A DNA stretch of 64,000 nt from Rothia sp. P100 (GCF_023712425.1 NZ_JAMAYG010000002.1:434001-498000); one strand, 5' to 3'; positions 29,045 through 38,560 are shown, numbered from the stretch's first letter. The notes: generated by a model not told the origin, from the letters alone. Made by a program: numbers and translations.

Positions 29045-29728
29045 ATGAAGATCAACATGAGAACTATCCAACAGGCCCTCAATATTGGGCAAAGGGTCTA
29101 CCGCGAATGGAATAAATACCAAAATAAGAAGGCGCGTGAAACAGCCAGGCAGCAGTCACGCTCCACCAACCAGCCAGCTGGGTACGCCCCACCCAAAGAA
29201 GAGCAAAGTGGCAACTTTGGTAATTTTAGTCGCCAGCAGCAACCCCGCACTGCTCCCCCGGCAAATCCTTATGCACGGTCTAACCCCTATGCAGACCCAG
29301 GTGCTACTTCTGGCTCCACCTCTGGGAGCTGGCAAGCAGGAGGATACCCCGGGGACTACTTTGGTAGCCTACCTTTTGATTACTCACCTGTTCCGGACGG
29401 CAAAGCTGACCCCGGTGAGGTTGTGTGGGCCTGGGTTCCCTTTGAAGAGGATTACCAGCAGGGCAAAGATCGCCCGGTTGTGATTGTTGGTCGCGAGGGA
29501 GACTACCTTTTGGCTCTCATGTTAACCAGCAAAGACCACAACAATGCGGTGAACAAGGCTTCGAACTACATAGATATCGGTAGCGGAGTCTGGGATAAGG
29601 AAGGTCGCGCTTCGGAAGTGAAGCTGGACCGCGTAATTCGCCTGAATTCTGATGGAATCCGCCGCGAGGGCGCCATCATGCCCCGTGAAACCTTCGACCT
29701 CGTCTCCAACGCTTACCGTCAGCTTTAA
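29045..29728 (+). CDS. PemK/MazF-like domain protein with long disordered N-terminus
   Basis: 227 residues from the ATG at 29045; an ATG at 29057 preceded by GAAG and one at 29018 are alternatives. Residues 1-120 are hydrophilic, rich in Gln, Ser, Gly, Pro and Asn (ending near GGYPGDYFGSLPFDYSP), with no fold apparent. From about residue 128 there is a PemK/MazF-type beta-barrel: GEVVWAWVPFEEDY, RPVVIVGREGDYLLALMLTS, then WVDKEGRASEVKLDRVIRL-like text (DKEGRASEVKLDRVIRL) and a closing helix. No antitoxin gene adjoins. Related genes are common in Micrococcaceae genomes near lepA/rpsT, so a housekeeping role is as likely as toxicity. Confidence 0.82.
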   Translation: MKINMRTIQQALNIGQRVYREWNKYQNKKARETARQQSRSTNQPAGYAPPKEEQSGNFGNFSRQQQPRTAPPANPYARSNPYADPGATSGSTSGSWQAGGYPGDYFGSLPFDYSPVPDGKADPGEVVWAWVPFEEDYQQGKDRPVVIVGREGDYLLALMLTSKDHNNAVNKASNYIDIGSGVWDKEGRASEVKLDRVIRLNSDGIRREGAIMPRETFDLVSNAYRQL

Positions 29729-29820
29729 ACCGGAGTTCTAAATGTTGCCCGCATCTCTGCCCAAGATGAGGGTAAGCCTGTTAGAGTTAATCCTTGTGTG
29801 TCCGATGGTCATCGGGCACT

Positions 29821-29873
29821 GCTGTTCGATTGCCATAGGCATCCCCACGCCGCTCAGTCGATGATCGAACAGC
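29821..29873 (+). promoter_or_regulatory. Hairpin in the rpsT 5' leader
   Basis: GCTGTTCGAT (29821-29830) can pair perfectly with ATCGAACAGC (29864-29873) around a 33-nt loop. A small hairpin CCGAT/ATCGG lies just before it (29802-29815). It ends 46 bp ahead of the rpsT start and could be part of S20 autoregulation; no direct evidence. Confidence 0.4.
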
Positions 29874-29919
29874 GAAGCCCTCACCGACCAATTAGACAAA
29901 AACAGAAAGTTTTTACACC

Positions 29920-30183
29920 GTGGCTAACATTAAGTCTCAGAAAAAGCGTATCCTCACCAACGAAAAGGCTCGTCTGCGTAACAACGCAATCAAGTCCGAC
30001 CTCAAGACCAGCCTACGCCGCGTCAACGAGGCAGTTGAGGCGCAGGACGCAGCAGCAGCAACCGATGCTCTGCGCACTGCAAGCCGTAAGCTTGACAAGG
30101 CTGTTTCCAAGGGTGTTCTTCACAAGAAGAACGCTGCAAACAAGAAGTCAGGCCTCGCAGCTCGCGTAAACAAACTTTCCTAA
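29920..30183 (+). CDS. rpsT: 30S ribosomal protein S20
   Basis: 87 residues, GTG start after AGAAAG. The sequence opens with [20 protein letters not shown], diagnostic for S20, and is a basic three-helix protein that binds 16S rRNA in early 30S assembly. Its codon use is biased to frequent codons, as expected for a ribosomal gene. It is transcribed divergently from nothing nearby and convergent with holA, the normal actinobacterial neighbour. Confidence 0.98.
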   Translation: MANIKSQKKRILTNEKARLRNNAIKSDLKTSLRRVNEAVEAQDAAAATDALRTASRKLDKAVSKGVLHKKNAANKKSGLAARVNKLS

Positions 30184-30230
30184 TTTTTCTCTGCCAGCCC
30201 CTCTAGCTGGCTGTCTATTTAGCGAAGTGA

Positions 30231-30273
30231 CACGTTGCCCCGCTGACCATTCACTGGTCAGCGGGGCAACGTG
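30231..30273. terminator. Strong terminator between rpsT and holA
   Basis: Perfect 19-bp stem (30231-30249 with 30255-30273), loop TTCAC. It serves rpsT on plus (followed by CTTTAAG) and could also act for holA on minus. Confidence 0.88.
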
Positions 30274-30299
30274 CTTTAAGTTTAGGATGATAATTCTTT

Positions 30300-31304
30300 C
30301 TAATGATGCTGGGAGGCACGGGAAACAGCAAGCACTGCTTTTCCCAGGGGATAGAGAGCGTCAAGGTTCTCCCCCTTGAGTGCAGCGTCAGTGTCAGCCA
30401 AAACCTGCATAATAGCCGCGATATCCTCAACCGAGTAGCGTCGTGAATCCCGAATGGCTACTTCGACCTGCCAGGGCGCCATTTTGAGATTACTGGCTAG
30501 CTGCTGAGCGCTCCCCCGAATGCCGTGAACTTTAGCTATATTGCGCATACGCAAAGCTAGTGCGCCCAGCATAGGGATAGGGTCACTACCGGTGTCTAGA
30601 GCCTGACGGAGCAGCTTAACAGCGTCTCTACTATTACCCGCCACAGCAGCGTCGCTCACCTTAAAGGCGGTCACTTCAGTACGTCCACCGTAGTAACGGT
30701 CAACAACTGAGATATCAATGGTATCGGGGCCATCTGCATGCAGTTGCCGGCAGGATGAAGCTAGTTCCGCTGTATCAGAAGTTGCTTGCGCTAGAGCCTG
30801 TGCAGCCTCGGCAGTAATCTTTTTGCCCAGTGCTCTAAACTCATAGAGCACAAAGTCTGTCTTATCTTTTTCGGTTTTCAGCGGCTTGCATTCGACCAGG
30901 GGGAAGGCGCGGGAAGCTCGAACGGTGTCAATCAGCTTCTTACCGCGGTTACCGCCGCTATGACTTAATACCACAACAGCCGTTGAGGAGGGGTTCTGGG
31001 CATAGTCGAGAGCATCGATGAGAAAAACGTCGCTCATCTGGGCTACATTCTCAATCTCAACGATTTTAGGTTCGTCAAAAAGGGAAGGGCTGGTGATGAC
31101 GGTGAGCTGGCCGCTCCTGTAATCCTTAGCGGACAAGGTAGCTAGTTCATAACCACCTTCACGCTCCTGATACAGTTCCCGCAGTCGTTCCTTAGCACGT
31201 TGAGCAAAGTAGTCATCTGACCCGTAGAGCAGGATCAACGGTGCCAGTTCTACTGTTCTCCAGCCGTTAGCGTGGCCGGTATTTGCTCGTGATGTGCGTG
31301 CCAT
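30300..31304 (-). CDS. holA: DNA polymerase III subunit delta
   Basis: 334 residues from the ATG at 31304 (MARTSRANTG), which has the excellent site AAGGAGG; a frame 14 codons longer is rejected. The AAA+-like clamp-loader fold begins with LILLYGSDDYFAQRAKERL; the family patterns VVVLSHSGGNRGKKLID and, near the C-terminus, LAASNLKMAPWQVEVAIR-like text (QQLASNLKMAPWQVEVA) are present. It opens the beta clamp as part of the clamp loader. It is last in the comEA-comEC-MBL-holA run. Confidence 0.94.
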   Translation of the reverse strand: MARTSRANTGHANGWRTVELAPLILLYGSDDYFAQRAKERLRELYQEREGGYELATLSAKDYRSGQLTVITSPSLFDEPKIVEIENVAQMSDVFLIDALDYAQNPSSTAVVVLSHSGGNRGKKLIDTVRASRAFPLVECKPLKTEKDKTDFVLYEFRALGKKITAEAAQALAQATSDTAELASSCRQLHADGPDTIDISVVDRYYGGRTEVTAFKVSDAAVAGNSRDAVKLLRQALDTGSDPIPMLGALALRMRNIAKVHGIRGSAQQLASNLKMAPWQVEVAIRDSRRYSVEDIAAIMQVLADTDAALKGENLDALYPLGKAVLAVSRASQHH

Positions 31305-31360
31305 GTGCCTCCTTAGGTGCCCTCCTATTCTGGCAGACTTTTTCATTCTCTGCAGAGCAT

Positions 31361-32251
31361 CTATTGCCCCTCTAGGGTTACTACAATTTCATGATCTCGT
31401 TGTTCCAGTGCGATGCTGCCGCTTTGGTCAGTCCTGACTACAGACACCCCGTGTTGCTTTAGGTAGTCCGTGATGACTTGATGAGGGTGGCCGTAGTCAT
31501 TACCCCGCCCTGCGCTAATCAGCGCCAGGGCTGGGTTTGTTGCACCGATGAGCTGGGTGCCGCTTCCTCGAGATCCATGGTGCGCTACTTTCAGGATGCT
31601 AGCTTCTAGATTCTCTGGCTTCGGGAGGAGACGACCGGCGGCTGCCTCTTCAAGGTCACCCGTTGTTAAAACTGTCAGTGGTTGCTCCCCACCAACACGA
31701 AAGTGCAGAACTAGCGAACTGTTATTAACCAAAGCACTGCTGCCCTTCTCCCCCGGTACCCTATCGAGGCTATCTGGCGGCCACAATACTCTGACCTCAG
31801 CATCCGTGCCTAAGGAAAGCTCTGGGATGTATTCATCTGAACTGGCTAACTGTGTCAATTCAATGCCCTGAGGCACTTGGGCAGGGTCAAAATGTGCTGA
31901 CGTAAAAAGGCGAGCTATGGGGTAGCTTTCCGCCAGCTCGTTTAGGGCGCCATAGTGGTCACGGTGCTGGTGGGTTATGAACACAGCGTCTAGCCTCTCA
32001 ACCTGGGCCCACTCTAGGCAGGCTTCTAAATCGCTGTAGCTATCCCCCGTATCAATAAGGGAGACCTGGTCTTCCACGGTACGCACCAGGTGGGCGTCCC
32101 CTTGACCGACATCGCAGGTAATCCACTGCCAACCGTCCGGCGCCTGGGCAGAACTCGTCTTCTGGTTGAAGAGGCTCAGTGCAAGGACACAGAGTAAAAG
32201 ACAAACTGAAATGATGAGTCTGCGGCGGTCTTGGGGCGATGTTGCGCTCAC
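31361..32251 (-). CDS. MBL-fold hydrolase corresponding to the C-terminal domain of ComEC
   Basis: 296 residues, GTG start. One N-terminal membrane anchor (about 11-29) is followed by a metallo-beta-lactamase fold: DVGQGDAHLV, LIDTGDSY, the metal site HQHRDHYGAL, TTGDLEEAA, VAHHGSRGSGT and GHPHQVITDYL. In most ComEC/Rec2 proteins this domain is fused to the Competence channel domain; here it is a separate gene whose GTGA start overlaps the stop of the channel gene by 4 bp. It probably acts outside the membrane on the non-transported DNA strand. Coupled translation suggests the two form one complex. Confidence 0.9.
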   Translation of the reverse strand: MSATSPQDRRRLIISVCLLLCVLALSLFNQKTSSAQAPDGWQWITCDVGQGDAHLVRTVEDQVSLIDTGDSYSDLEACLEWAQVERLDAVFITHQHRDHYGALNELAESYPIARLFTSAHFDPAQVPQGIELTQLASSDEYIPELSLGTDAEVRVLWPPDSLDRVPGEKGSSALVNNSSLVLHFRVGGEQPLTVLTTGDLEEAAAGRLLPKPENLEASILKVAHHGSRGSGTQLIGATNPALALISAGRGNDYGHPHQVITDYLKQHGVSVVRTDQSGSIALEQRDHEIVVTLEGQ

Positions 32252-33831
32252 TTTCTGCTTACCTGCTTTGACAGGATTGGCTGGCGAACTGGTGGCGGTC
32301 TGTTGAGTCTGCTATCTGCGACTATGATTCCCGCCGTGAAAAGGGCAACCAGGGTAGTGCTGACCGCAACTGTCTGTGGGCTAGCTGGCAGGGCTACGGA
32401 GCTTGCAGGCAGGTGGGTAACCCAAGAGGCCACTGCGTGCACACTGCCCGCTAGTAGCTCACCAGCCCAGAAGAGAAAGGACACGAGGAAGCTAGCCCAA
32501 GGGCCTAGAGCCGCACCGATGAGGAGAAGGAGCCCCACGAAGGTTAGGGGGGCAACCATCGGAGCTACCAGTACATTAGCTAGCACGGTGTAGGGGTAGA
32601 CGGCATCGGACAGCAAGAGAATGAGCGGTGCGCACCAGAGCGCTGCTGAGAGTGGAATGGCAATGACGTCTGCTAGAATTCCGGGCAAGAATTTGGAGGC
32701 CAACCTGCGTAGTGCTGGCGCCAGGAAGAGTAGGGAGGCAGTGGCGATGACAGAGAGGGCGAACCCATAGTTACTGGCTAGTTCTGGAGAGAGGACCAGC
32801 AGAACTAAAAGACAGGTGCACAGGGCTGTTACGCGATGAGCACCGTGCCCAAGCACCATACCTAAGCCGCCCAAAATACCCATGACCCAAGCTCTGAGGA
32901 CTGAACCGTCCAACCCAACCAAGCCGACATAAACGGTAGCGGAAATCAGACCAATAAGAACCAGTGCGTAACGATTAATACGAATTTTTTGCGCAAGACG
33001 GTAAGAGACCACAAATACTAAGGAGATATTAGCCCCCGATACAGCGGTCAAGTGGGTTAGCCCCGCTACCCGCATCCTGTGAACAGCCTCAGCACTGAGG
33101 GATGAGTCATCACCGTAAGCCATCCCGAGAAGCAACCCGGCAGCGTCCCTTCCTACCTCCTGCACAACCCGCTCCCTGACCATAGTCTTGTGACCGTAAA
33201 CGGGAGGCGGTGGTACATCAGTGCTTTGGGAGTAAAGTCCTCCTTTGACACGGTAGTAGCTACCATCAACGGTGAGGGTGCCCACCCCTGTTACCTCGCT
33301 GCCGGCTTCAAAGCGGCTATCGGTAAAAATACTCAGGGTTAGAAACTGGTCAAGAATCTGCCCCCGGTATTCGAGCTCCCCTATTCGCACTTGTGTCAAT
33401 GAATCGCCGTAAGCACTGGGAGAGGATGCGAGAACGGAACCGGAGAATCGAACTCCTTGGCCATTGGCCGCGTCCAGGAAGTCCCAGCGCTCCTGGTAAC
33501 CACGAGCGGTAATGAGAGCGCCCTGGATGCAAGCAAGGAGTAAACAAAGCATCAGGACACCTAACAGCGGTTGCAGTCTGGACCGCCACGAAATAGGCGC
33601 CGAGTTTTTGGCCAGTGGCAGAAGAGCTGTTGTTGCAGCTAAGAAGCCCAGACTTAAAAGCGCTGCCCTACTACCGCTCAGAATCCATATAAGGGTAAAA
33701 GCCCAAACACAGGTGGATGGGGCCAGCAACCGTGCGTCCAACAGACGAGGTAATTCTCTGAGGTGAAGCTGTCTGTCTCTATCAGAGAGCCAGTATTCCT
33801 TAAAGCGCTCCGATCCCCGTACAGCCTTCAT
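32248..33831 (-). CDS. comEC: ComEC/Rec2 DNA-uptake channel, membrane part
   Basis: 527 residues with about ten hydrophobic helices. The N-terminal OB-like part (DUF4131 region, residues 80-200) contains VRFSGSVLASSPSAYGD. The Competence domain has GMAYGDDSSLSAEAVHRMR, GLTHLTAVSGANISLV and ARALVMGILGG-like text (RAWVMGILGGLGMVLG). It forms the inner-membrane channel for single-stranded DNA in natural transformation. The protein ends without the usual MBL domain, which is encoded by the overlapping downstream gene. The ATG overlaps the comEA stop by 4 bp (ATGA). Confidence 0.93.
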   Translation of the reverse strand: MKAVRGSERFKEYWLSDRDRQLHLRELPRLLDARLLAPSTCVWAFTLIWILSGSRAALLSLGFLAATTALLPLAKNSAPISWRSRLQPLLGVLMLCLLLACIQGALITARGYQERWDFLDAANGQGVRFSGSVLASSPSAYGDSLTQVRIGELEYRGQILDQFLTLSIFTDSRFEAGSEVTGVGTLTVDGSYYRVKGGLYSQSTDVPPPPVYGHKTMVRERVVQEVGRDAAGLLLGMAYGDDSSLSAEAVHRMRVAGLTHLTAVSGANISLVFVVSYRLAQKIRINRYALVLIGLISATVYVGLVGLDGSVLRAWVMGILGGLGMVLGHGAHRVTALCTCLLVLLVLSPELASNYGFALSVIATASLLFLAPALRRLASKFLPGILADVIAIPLSAALWCAPLILLLSDAVYPYTVLANVLVAPMVAPLTFVGLLLLIGAALGPWASFLVSFLFWAGELLAGSVHAVASWVTHLPASSVALPASPQTVAVSTTLVALFTAGIIVADSRLNRPPPVRQPILSKQVSRK

Positions 33832-34730
33832 AGTGTCACCAAATCTCTGAGATTTTCCATGGTTGCCGGCCCGATTCCCGAGACCTGGTCCAGCTCTTCG
33901 ATGTTTTTAAACCCGCCGTGCTCCTCGCGCCAGCTAATAATATTTGAAGCAAGCACCGGACCGACCTTTGGAAGGGTTTGTAACTCTTCTTCGGTCGCGG
34001 TATTGAGGTTGACCAGGACGTTGGCACCACCAGTAGAAACCTGCCCGGGCGCTGCCCCACCGTCGGTGAGCCCTGTTGCACTCTGAAGTGGGGCTTCACC
34101 GGAAGTTGGGAGGTAGATTTTCACCCCGTCAGAGAGCTTATCTGCCAGGTTTACCGCCCCTGTCTCAGCTTCGGGAAGGGCGCCGCCAGCCACCTGAACC
34201 GCATCGTTCACGCGACTATCGGGAGGAAGAGTATAAACACCCGGAGCGGCAACAGCACCGTCTACATGGACCGTCAGAGACTCTTGTGGGGCAGGGCTCA
34301 AAGACTCCTGCGTCGCTGAGCCACTAGGATATTGGGAAGAGGAGGGAGCAGAGGTAGAGCCGGTTGAAGAAGGAAGCGCGAGTGACACCGTTTCAGTTTG
34401 GCCAGGAAGGGAACCTTTAATCGTTGTCCAGAGCGTCAACAGGGTAAGTAAGACCGCCACGGTGGCAATGAGCCCACTGGGAATTTTCCACCGTATGAGG
34501 TGTTGATCTGGTGAAGAAGAATGATGAGGGTTTGCTTCTAGCGTTTCCTTAAGGAGGGCGCGGCTACGTTGAGCCGATGATGTGTCTACCCTTGCCCGCT
34601 GAGAACCGTAGCGGCGGCTCGTTAGTAGGCGGTCTGTCTCTAGGTCACCTAAAGACTCCTGCGGTCCTATGCTCTCAGCAGCATCATGTAGGATCCAGCC
34701 TGAACCATCTTCTCGCCTGCCATGTTTCAT
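33828..34730 (-). CDS. comEA: Competence protein ComEA, helix-hairpin-helix DNA receptor
   Basis: 300 residues. A cytoplasmic N-terminus of about 85 residues, one membrane helix (about 88-105) and a Ser/Pro/Thr linker precede an SLBB domain (LTVHVDGAVAAPGVYTLP). Two helix-hairpin-helix motifs follow at the C-terminus (LNTATEEELQTLPKVGP and IEELDQVSGIGPATMENL). It binds incoming double-stranded DNA outside the membrane and hands it to ComEC. It heads the comEA-comEC-MBL-holA unit. Paired DnaA-box-like sites lie upstream. Confidence 0.95.
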   Translation of the reverse strand: MKHGRREDGSGWILHDAAESIGPQESLGDLETDRLLTSRRYGSQRARVDTSSAQRSRALLKETLEANPHHSSSPDQHLIRWKIPSGLIATVAVLLTLLTLWTTIKGSLPGQTETVSLALPSSTGSTSAPSSSQYPSGSATQESLSPAPQESLTVHVDGAVAAPGVYTLPPDSRVNDAVQVAGGALPEAETGAVNLADKLSDGVKIYLPTSGEAPLQSATGLTDGGAAPGQVSTGGANVLVNLNTATEEELQTLPKVGPVLASNIISWREEHGGFKNIEELDQVSGIGPATMENLRDLVTL

Positions 34731-34778
34731 GACCCCAGGATAAGCACGGGCGTAAGCCCTGAACTCTAGAACGAGGAT

Positions 34779-34886
34779 CTGTGGATAAGAGCCACTCGGC
34801 TGAGAGCTAATGTATCTCGCCAGTTCCCACCCACCTCGGTGAACCTGAGACGAGTCTTTAACCGGTCAGCTACATTCTATCCACAG
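34779..34886. promoter_or_regulatory. Inverted pair of DnaA-box-like sites upstream of comEA
   Basis: TGTGGATAA at 34780-34788 is an exact DnaA box on the minus strand (TTATCCACA). CTATCCACA at 34877-34885 matches 8 of 9 on the plus strand. Together they form a perfect 9-bp inverted repeat (CTGTGGATA at 34779-34787, TATCCACAG at 34878-34886) spanning the comEA-degV gap. Confidence 0.45.
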
Positions 34887-34907
34887 TCTGATTCACCGAT
34901 GTAGGGG

Positions 34908-35795
34908 CTAATACACCACCGCTGCCAGAGCGCCTAAACCTGAGTGGGCAGAGAGCACCGGTGGAAGAGGCAGTAGCTCTGCATCTTCGGCTGGCTCACC
35001 CAGCGATCGCTGAAATCCCTGGGCTTGCAAGAGATTACCGCAGTAGTGGACGGCGACGACCCGACCGGTAGGTGCTGGAACACCGGCGGCAAAACGATGA
35101 GAGCCCTTTGCCTGTTCAGCGCTGAAGTCTAGGGTAAGTTCGGTGAGCCGTTCAATAGCTTTTGGCGTGGTACGCGGCCTTTCTAAGTAGATCAGCTTAC
35201 CGTCAAGTACCGTGGCAACTGGCCGTATCTGAAACATCTGTGCCACCATTGCCAGGGCGGGAGCAACGCGGCCGCCCCGTTTGATGGCGTCCAATGTTGG
35301 GATAAAGAAGAACAGTTTGACAGCGGCGCACAAGTCCTCTGCGACCTCTACGGCAGTCTCTAAATCATCGGTATTTTCAGTGAAACGGTAGAGGTTTATA
35401 ACGACCTGGCCGAGTGCCATGGCTAGATTTTCAGAATCGATAACGGCCACCGGTAACTGAACCATATCAGCGGCAACTCGCGCCGCGTCGCAGGTGCCAG
35501 AGAGCGCCCCCGAGAGATGAATAGAAATGATACCCGCATACCCTTCGCTAGCAAGCCGTTCGTAAACTTCTATAAGTTCCCCCGGTGAAGCGCCTGAGGT
35601 GGTGACTTGTTCCCCCTGGACGTGGGCGGTGACGATAGCAGCATCAATCTCGGCGGAGCTCAGCCCCTCCAGCGGCTGCCCAGCAATGGAAACAGGTAAA
35701 TCAACCTGGGCCAAGCCACCTGAGGCTGTGGCTTCGGCAAAGAAATCGGCAGGCAAGGCAGCCGAAGAGTCAGTCACGATAGCTATAGAACGCAC
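34908..35795 (-). CDS. DegV family fatty-acid-binding protein
   Basis: 295 residues, GTG start. It has the DegV fold with SIAIVTDSSAALP at the N-terminus, the ligand-binding TTSGASPGE and HLSGALSGTCDAAR segments, and RVAPALAMVAQMFQIRPV. Members bind acyl chains; in Firmicutes the FakB homologues supply fatty acids to a kinase. No fakA-like gene is in this window, so only lipid binding is inferred. It lies between leuS and comEA on the same strand, the usual order in Micrococcaceae. Confidence 0.92.
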   Translation of the reverse strand: MRSIAIVTDSSAALPADFFAEATASGGLAQVDLPVSIAGQPLEGLSSAEIDAAIVTAHVQGEQVTTSGASPGELIEVYERLASEGYAGIISIHLSGALSGTCDAARVAADMVQLPVAVIDSENLAMALGQVVINLYRFTENTDDLETAVEVAEDLCAAVKLFFFIPTLDAIKRGGRVAPALAMVAQMFQIRPVATVLDGKLIYLERPRTTPKAIERLTELTLDFSAEQAKGSHRFAAGVPAPTGRVVAVHYCGNLLQAQGFQRSLGEPAEDAELLPLPPVLSAHSGLGALAAVVY

Positions 35796-35830
35796 CGTTC
35801 CACTCTACCGCCTCCCGTGAATAGAGAAGA

Positions 35831-35861
35831 GGCAGACAAGGTCGTCATGACCTTGTCTGCC
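35831..35861 (-). terminator. Terminator of leuS
   Basis: 13-bp stem GGCAGACAAGGTC/GACCTTGTCTGCC (35831-35843 with 35849-35861), 5-nt loop, followed on the minus strand by TCTTCTCTATT. It begins 21 bp after the leuS stop. Confidence 0.8.
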
Positions 35862-35882
35862 CTTCAGCTCAGAAATAAAACC

Positions 35883-38378
35883 CTAAATAACGATGTTCAC
35901 GAGTTTGGGTGCTCGAACGATGACCTTGCGAATCTCGGCGTCCCCAATGGAACGCTGAACTGTCTCGGATTCCAATGCTAGCTTCTCAAGATCAGCTTCA
36001 GAGATGTCCTTAGAAACTTCCAGGCGATCCTTTACCTTACCCTTGATTTGGACGATAGCTGTGACGGTATCGTCTACCAGCTGGGTCTCGTCTACCTCGG
36101 GCCAGCCTGCAGTCAGCACGGGGCTCTCGTGACCCAACAGGTGCCAGGTGTCCTCAGCGGTGTAGGGCGCGTAAAGGGAGAGCAGAATCGCGATAGCTTC
36201 AGCGGCTTCGCGGACGGCAGGGTCCCCAGCACCAGCACCGGAGTCAATGGTCTTGCGGGTGGCATTGACCAGCTCCATGGTCTTAGCAACCAGCACATTG
36301 AACTTGCCGGTTTCAGCCAACTTGGCAGCCTCAAACATGGTGCGGTGCACCAGCTTGTGCAGATCCTTATCACCTTCTGAGCCAACAACGCCAGGGGCGC
36401 TGGTAACGTCGTTGGCAACGCGCCATGCGCGGGCCAGGAACTTCTGTGAACCTGCCGGTGACACGTCTGCCCAGTCAACGTCGTCCTCAGGGGGCGAGGC
36501 AAAGACCATGACGGTTCGCACGGCGTCCACGCCGAACTTATCGAGCTGTTCACCCAGGTCAACGCCGTTACCCAGTGACTTGGACATAGCCTTGCCCTGG
36601 TTGAGCACCTGGCCCTGGTTCATGAGCGCCTTGAAGGGCTCAGAATGGTCAATTAGGCCAAGGTCACGGATAACCTTAGTAAAGAAACGGGCGTACAGCA
36701 GGTGTAGAATCGCGTGCTCAACACCGCCCACGTACATATCAACCTGGTTCCACTTCTTCATCTGCTCGGGGTCAAAGACGCCGGCATCAAAGTTGGGTGA
36801 AACATAGCGCATGAAGTACCAGGAGGAATCCACGAAGGTGTCCATTGTATCTGAATCGCGCTTAGCAGGCTTGCCACATTCGGGGCAAGCAACGGTGTTC
36901 CACGCCTCGGCTGCGGCCAGAGGTGACTGCCCCTTGGGAGCCAGGTCTTCACCGGAGAGGTTGTCGGGCAGACGAACAGGTAGCTGATCTTCTGGGACCA
37001 GAACTTCACCGTGCTCTTCACAGTGAATCACGGGGATGGGGCACCCCCAGAAACGCTGGCGGGAGAGCAACCAGTCACGCAGGCGGAAGTTGACTTTACC
37101 CTTCCCTGCGCCCTGCTCTTCCAGCAGCTCGATAACCTTGCGGGTAGCTTCTGAACGGTTCAGCCCGTTCAGGGGGCCAGAGTTAATGTGGTTGCCGTCG
37201 CCAGCTGTGGCCACGCCGCTTTCAGCGGGGTCTTCTTCACCGGTTTCAACGACGGTAATGACAGGGATATCAAATTTACGAGCGAAGTCCAGGTCGCGCT
37301 GGTCGTGGGCGGGCACAGCCATCAGGGCACCGGTCCCGTAGTCAGCCAAAGCATAATCGGATGCCCAGATGGGCAGCTTATCCCCGGTCAGGGGGTTGAT
37401 GGCGTAGCGACCCAAGAAGACACCGGTCTTCTCACGGTCTGATGCCTGACGATCAATGTCAGAGAGCACCTTGATGCTCTCGCGGTAGTTCTCCAGAGCC
37501 TCACGCTGCTCATCGATGACCAACTCGCTTGCCAAATCAGCATCTGCTGCCACGATGAAGAAGGTAGCACCAAAGAGGGTATCCGGGCGGGTGGTGAAAA
37601 CATCAACGGTAGATGCTTCCTTACCCTCAGTAGCCTCAACGGCAAAACTGACCTCGGCGCCCTCGGAGCGACCAATCCAATTACGCTGCATAGCCAGCAC
37701 ACGCTCTGGCCAGTGACCCTCCAGACCCTTCATATCATCCAGCAGTTCCTGGGCGTAGTCAGTGATCTTGAAGTACCACTGGTTCAAAGACTTCTTAGTG
37801 ACCTGGGTATGGCAGCGCTCGCACTCACCGTTGATGACCTGTTCGTTGGCCAGAACGGTCTGATCCTTGGGGCACCAGTTGACCTGGGAGTACTTACGGT
37901 AGGCTAAACCCTTCTTGTAGAACTGCTGGAAGAGCCACTGAGTCCAGCGGTAGTACTCGGGGTCAGAGGTGTGCAGGCGGCGTGACCAGTCAGCCATAAT
38001 GCCGTAGCGCTTGAAAGAACCCGCCTGAGTCTCGATGTTCTTGTAGGTCCACTCTTTGGGGTGGGTATTGTTCTTGATAGCCGCGTTCTCTGCGGGTAGA
38101 CCAAATGAATCCCAGCCAATGGGGTGCAGAACGTCGTAGCCCTTCTGCTTCCAGTACCGGGCAGTGACGTCCCCAATAGCGAAAGCCTCAGCGTGACCCA
38201 TGTGAAGGTCGCCTGATGGGTAGGGGAACATATCCGCTACATAGCGTGTCTCTTTGCCCTCTTCATTGGTGGGTTCAAAGACCTTAGTATCTTCCCAGTA
38301 GGGCTGCCACTTAGTTTCCATCGCGCGAAAATCCCAGGTATTTTCGGTCTGTTCGGTAGTTTCTATCTCAGCAGTCAC
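35883..38378 (-). CDS. leuS: Leucyl-tRNA synthetase
   Basis: 831 residues, GTG start behind AGGAAG. It is a class I synthetase with the HIGH-type motif HMGH in [14 protein letters not shown] (near 60), a zinc-ribbon pair (CPKDQTV region and CERC), the CP1 editing domain with [12 protein letters not shown], a second zinc-type cluster [18 protein letters not shown] and KMSKS in [10 protein letters not shown]. It charges tRNA-Leu and edits misactivated amino acids. No T-box leader was found upstream. It is monocistronic by appearance, with its own terminator. Confidence 0.98.
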   Translation of the reverse strand: MTAEIETTEQTENTWDFRAMETKWQPYWEDTKVFEPTNEEGKETRYVADMFPYPSGDLHMGHAEAFAIGDVTARYWKQKGYDVLHPIGWDSFGLPAENAAIKNNTHPKEWTYKNIETQAGSFKRYGIMADWSRRLHTSDPEYYRWTQWLFQQFYKKGLAYRKYSQVNWCPKDQTVLANEQVINGECERCHTQVTKKSLNQWYFKITDYAQELLDDMKGLEGHWPERVLAMQRNWIGRSEGAEVSFAVEATEGKEASTVDVFTTRPDTLFGATFFIVAADADLASELVIDEQREALENYRESIKVLSDIDRQASDREKTGVFLGRYAINPLTGDKLPIWASDYALADYGTGALMAVPAHDQRDLDFARKFDIPVITVVETGEEDPAESGVATAGDGNHINSGPLNGLNRSEATRKVIELLEEQGAGKGKVNFRLRDWLLSRQRFWGCPIPVIHCEEHGEVLVPEDQLPVRLPDNLSGEDLAPKGQSPLAAAEAWNTVACPECGKPAKRDSDTMDTFVDSSWYFMRYVSPNFDAGVFDPEQMKKWNQVDMYVGGVEHAILHLLYARFFTKVIRDLGLIDHSEPFKALMNQGQVLNQGKAMSKSLGNGVDLGEQLDKFGVDAVRTVMVFASPPEDDVDWADVSPAGSQKFLARAWRVANDVTSAPGVVGSEGDKDLHKLVHRTMFEAAKLAETGKFNVLVAKTMELVNATRKTIDSGAGAGDPAVREAAEAIAILLSLYAPYTAEDTWHLLGHESPVLTAGWPEVDETQLVDDTVTAIVQIKGKVKDRLEVSKDISEADLEKLALESETVQRSIGDAEIRKVIVRAPKLVNIVI

Positions 38379-38560
38379 TTGACTTCCTGTCTGTACGTGT
38401 AGGTTGAGTTTTGAGTTTTGGGCGCACGAAAGGCGCCGGCGTCAAAACCTTTGGGTATAGTCTATCGGTTCTCCCCATTTTTCGCCGGAGCGACCAGTTT
38501 TTGGACGCCGCTGGGCGGGAGCGGGCAGCGGGGCCGCAACCGCAGCGGTAGAGTAAAGGG

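Noticed and set aside
38379-38560. T-box or other leader upstream of leuS
   Set aside because: No specifier stem, T-box sequence or antiterminator was found; the region holds the leuS leader and the promoter area of the divergent hydrolase only.
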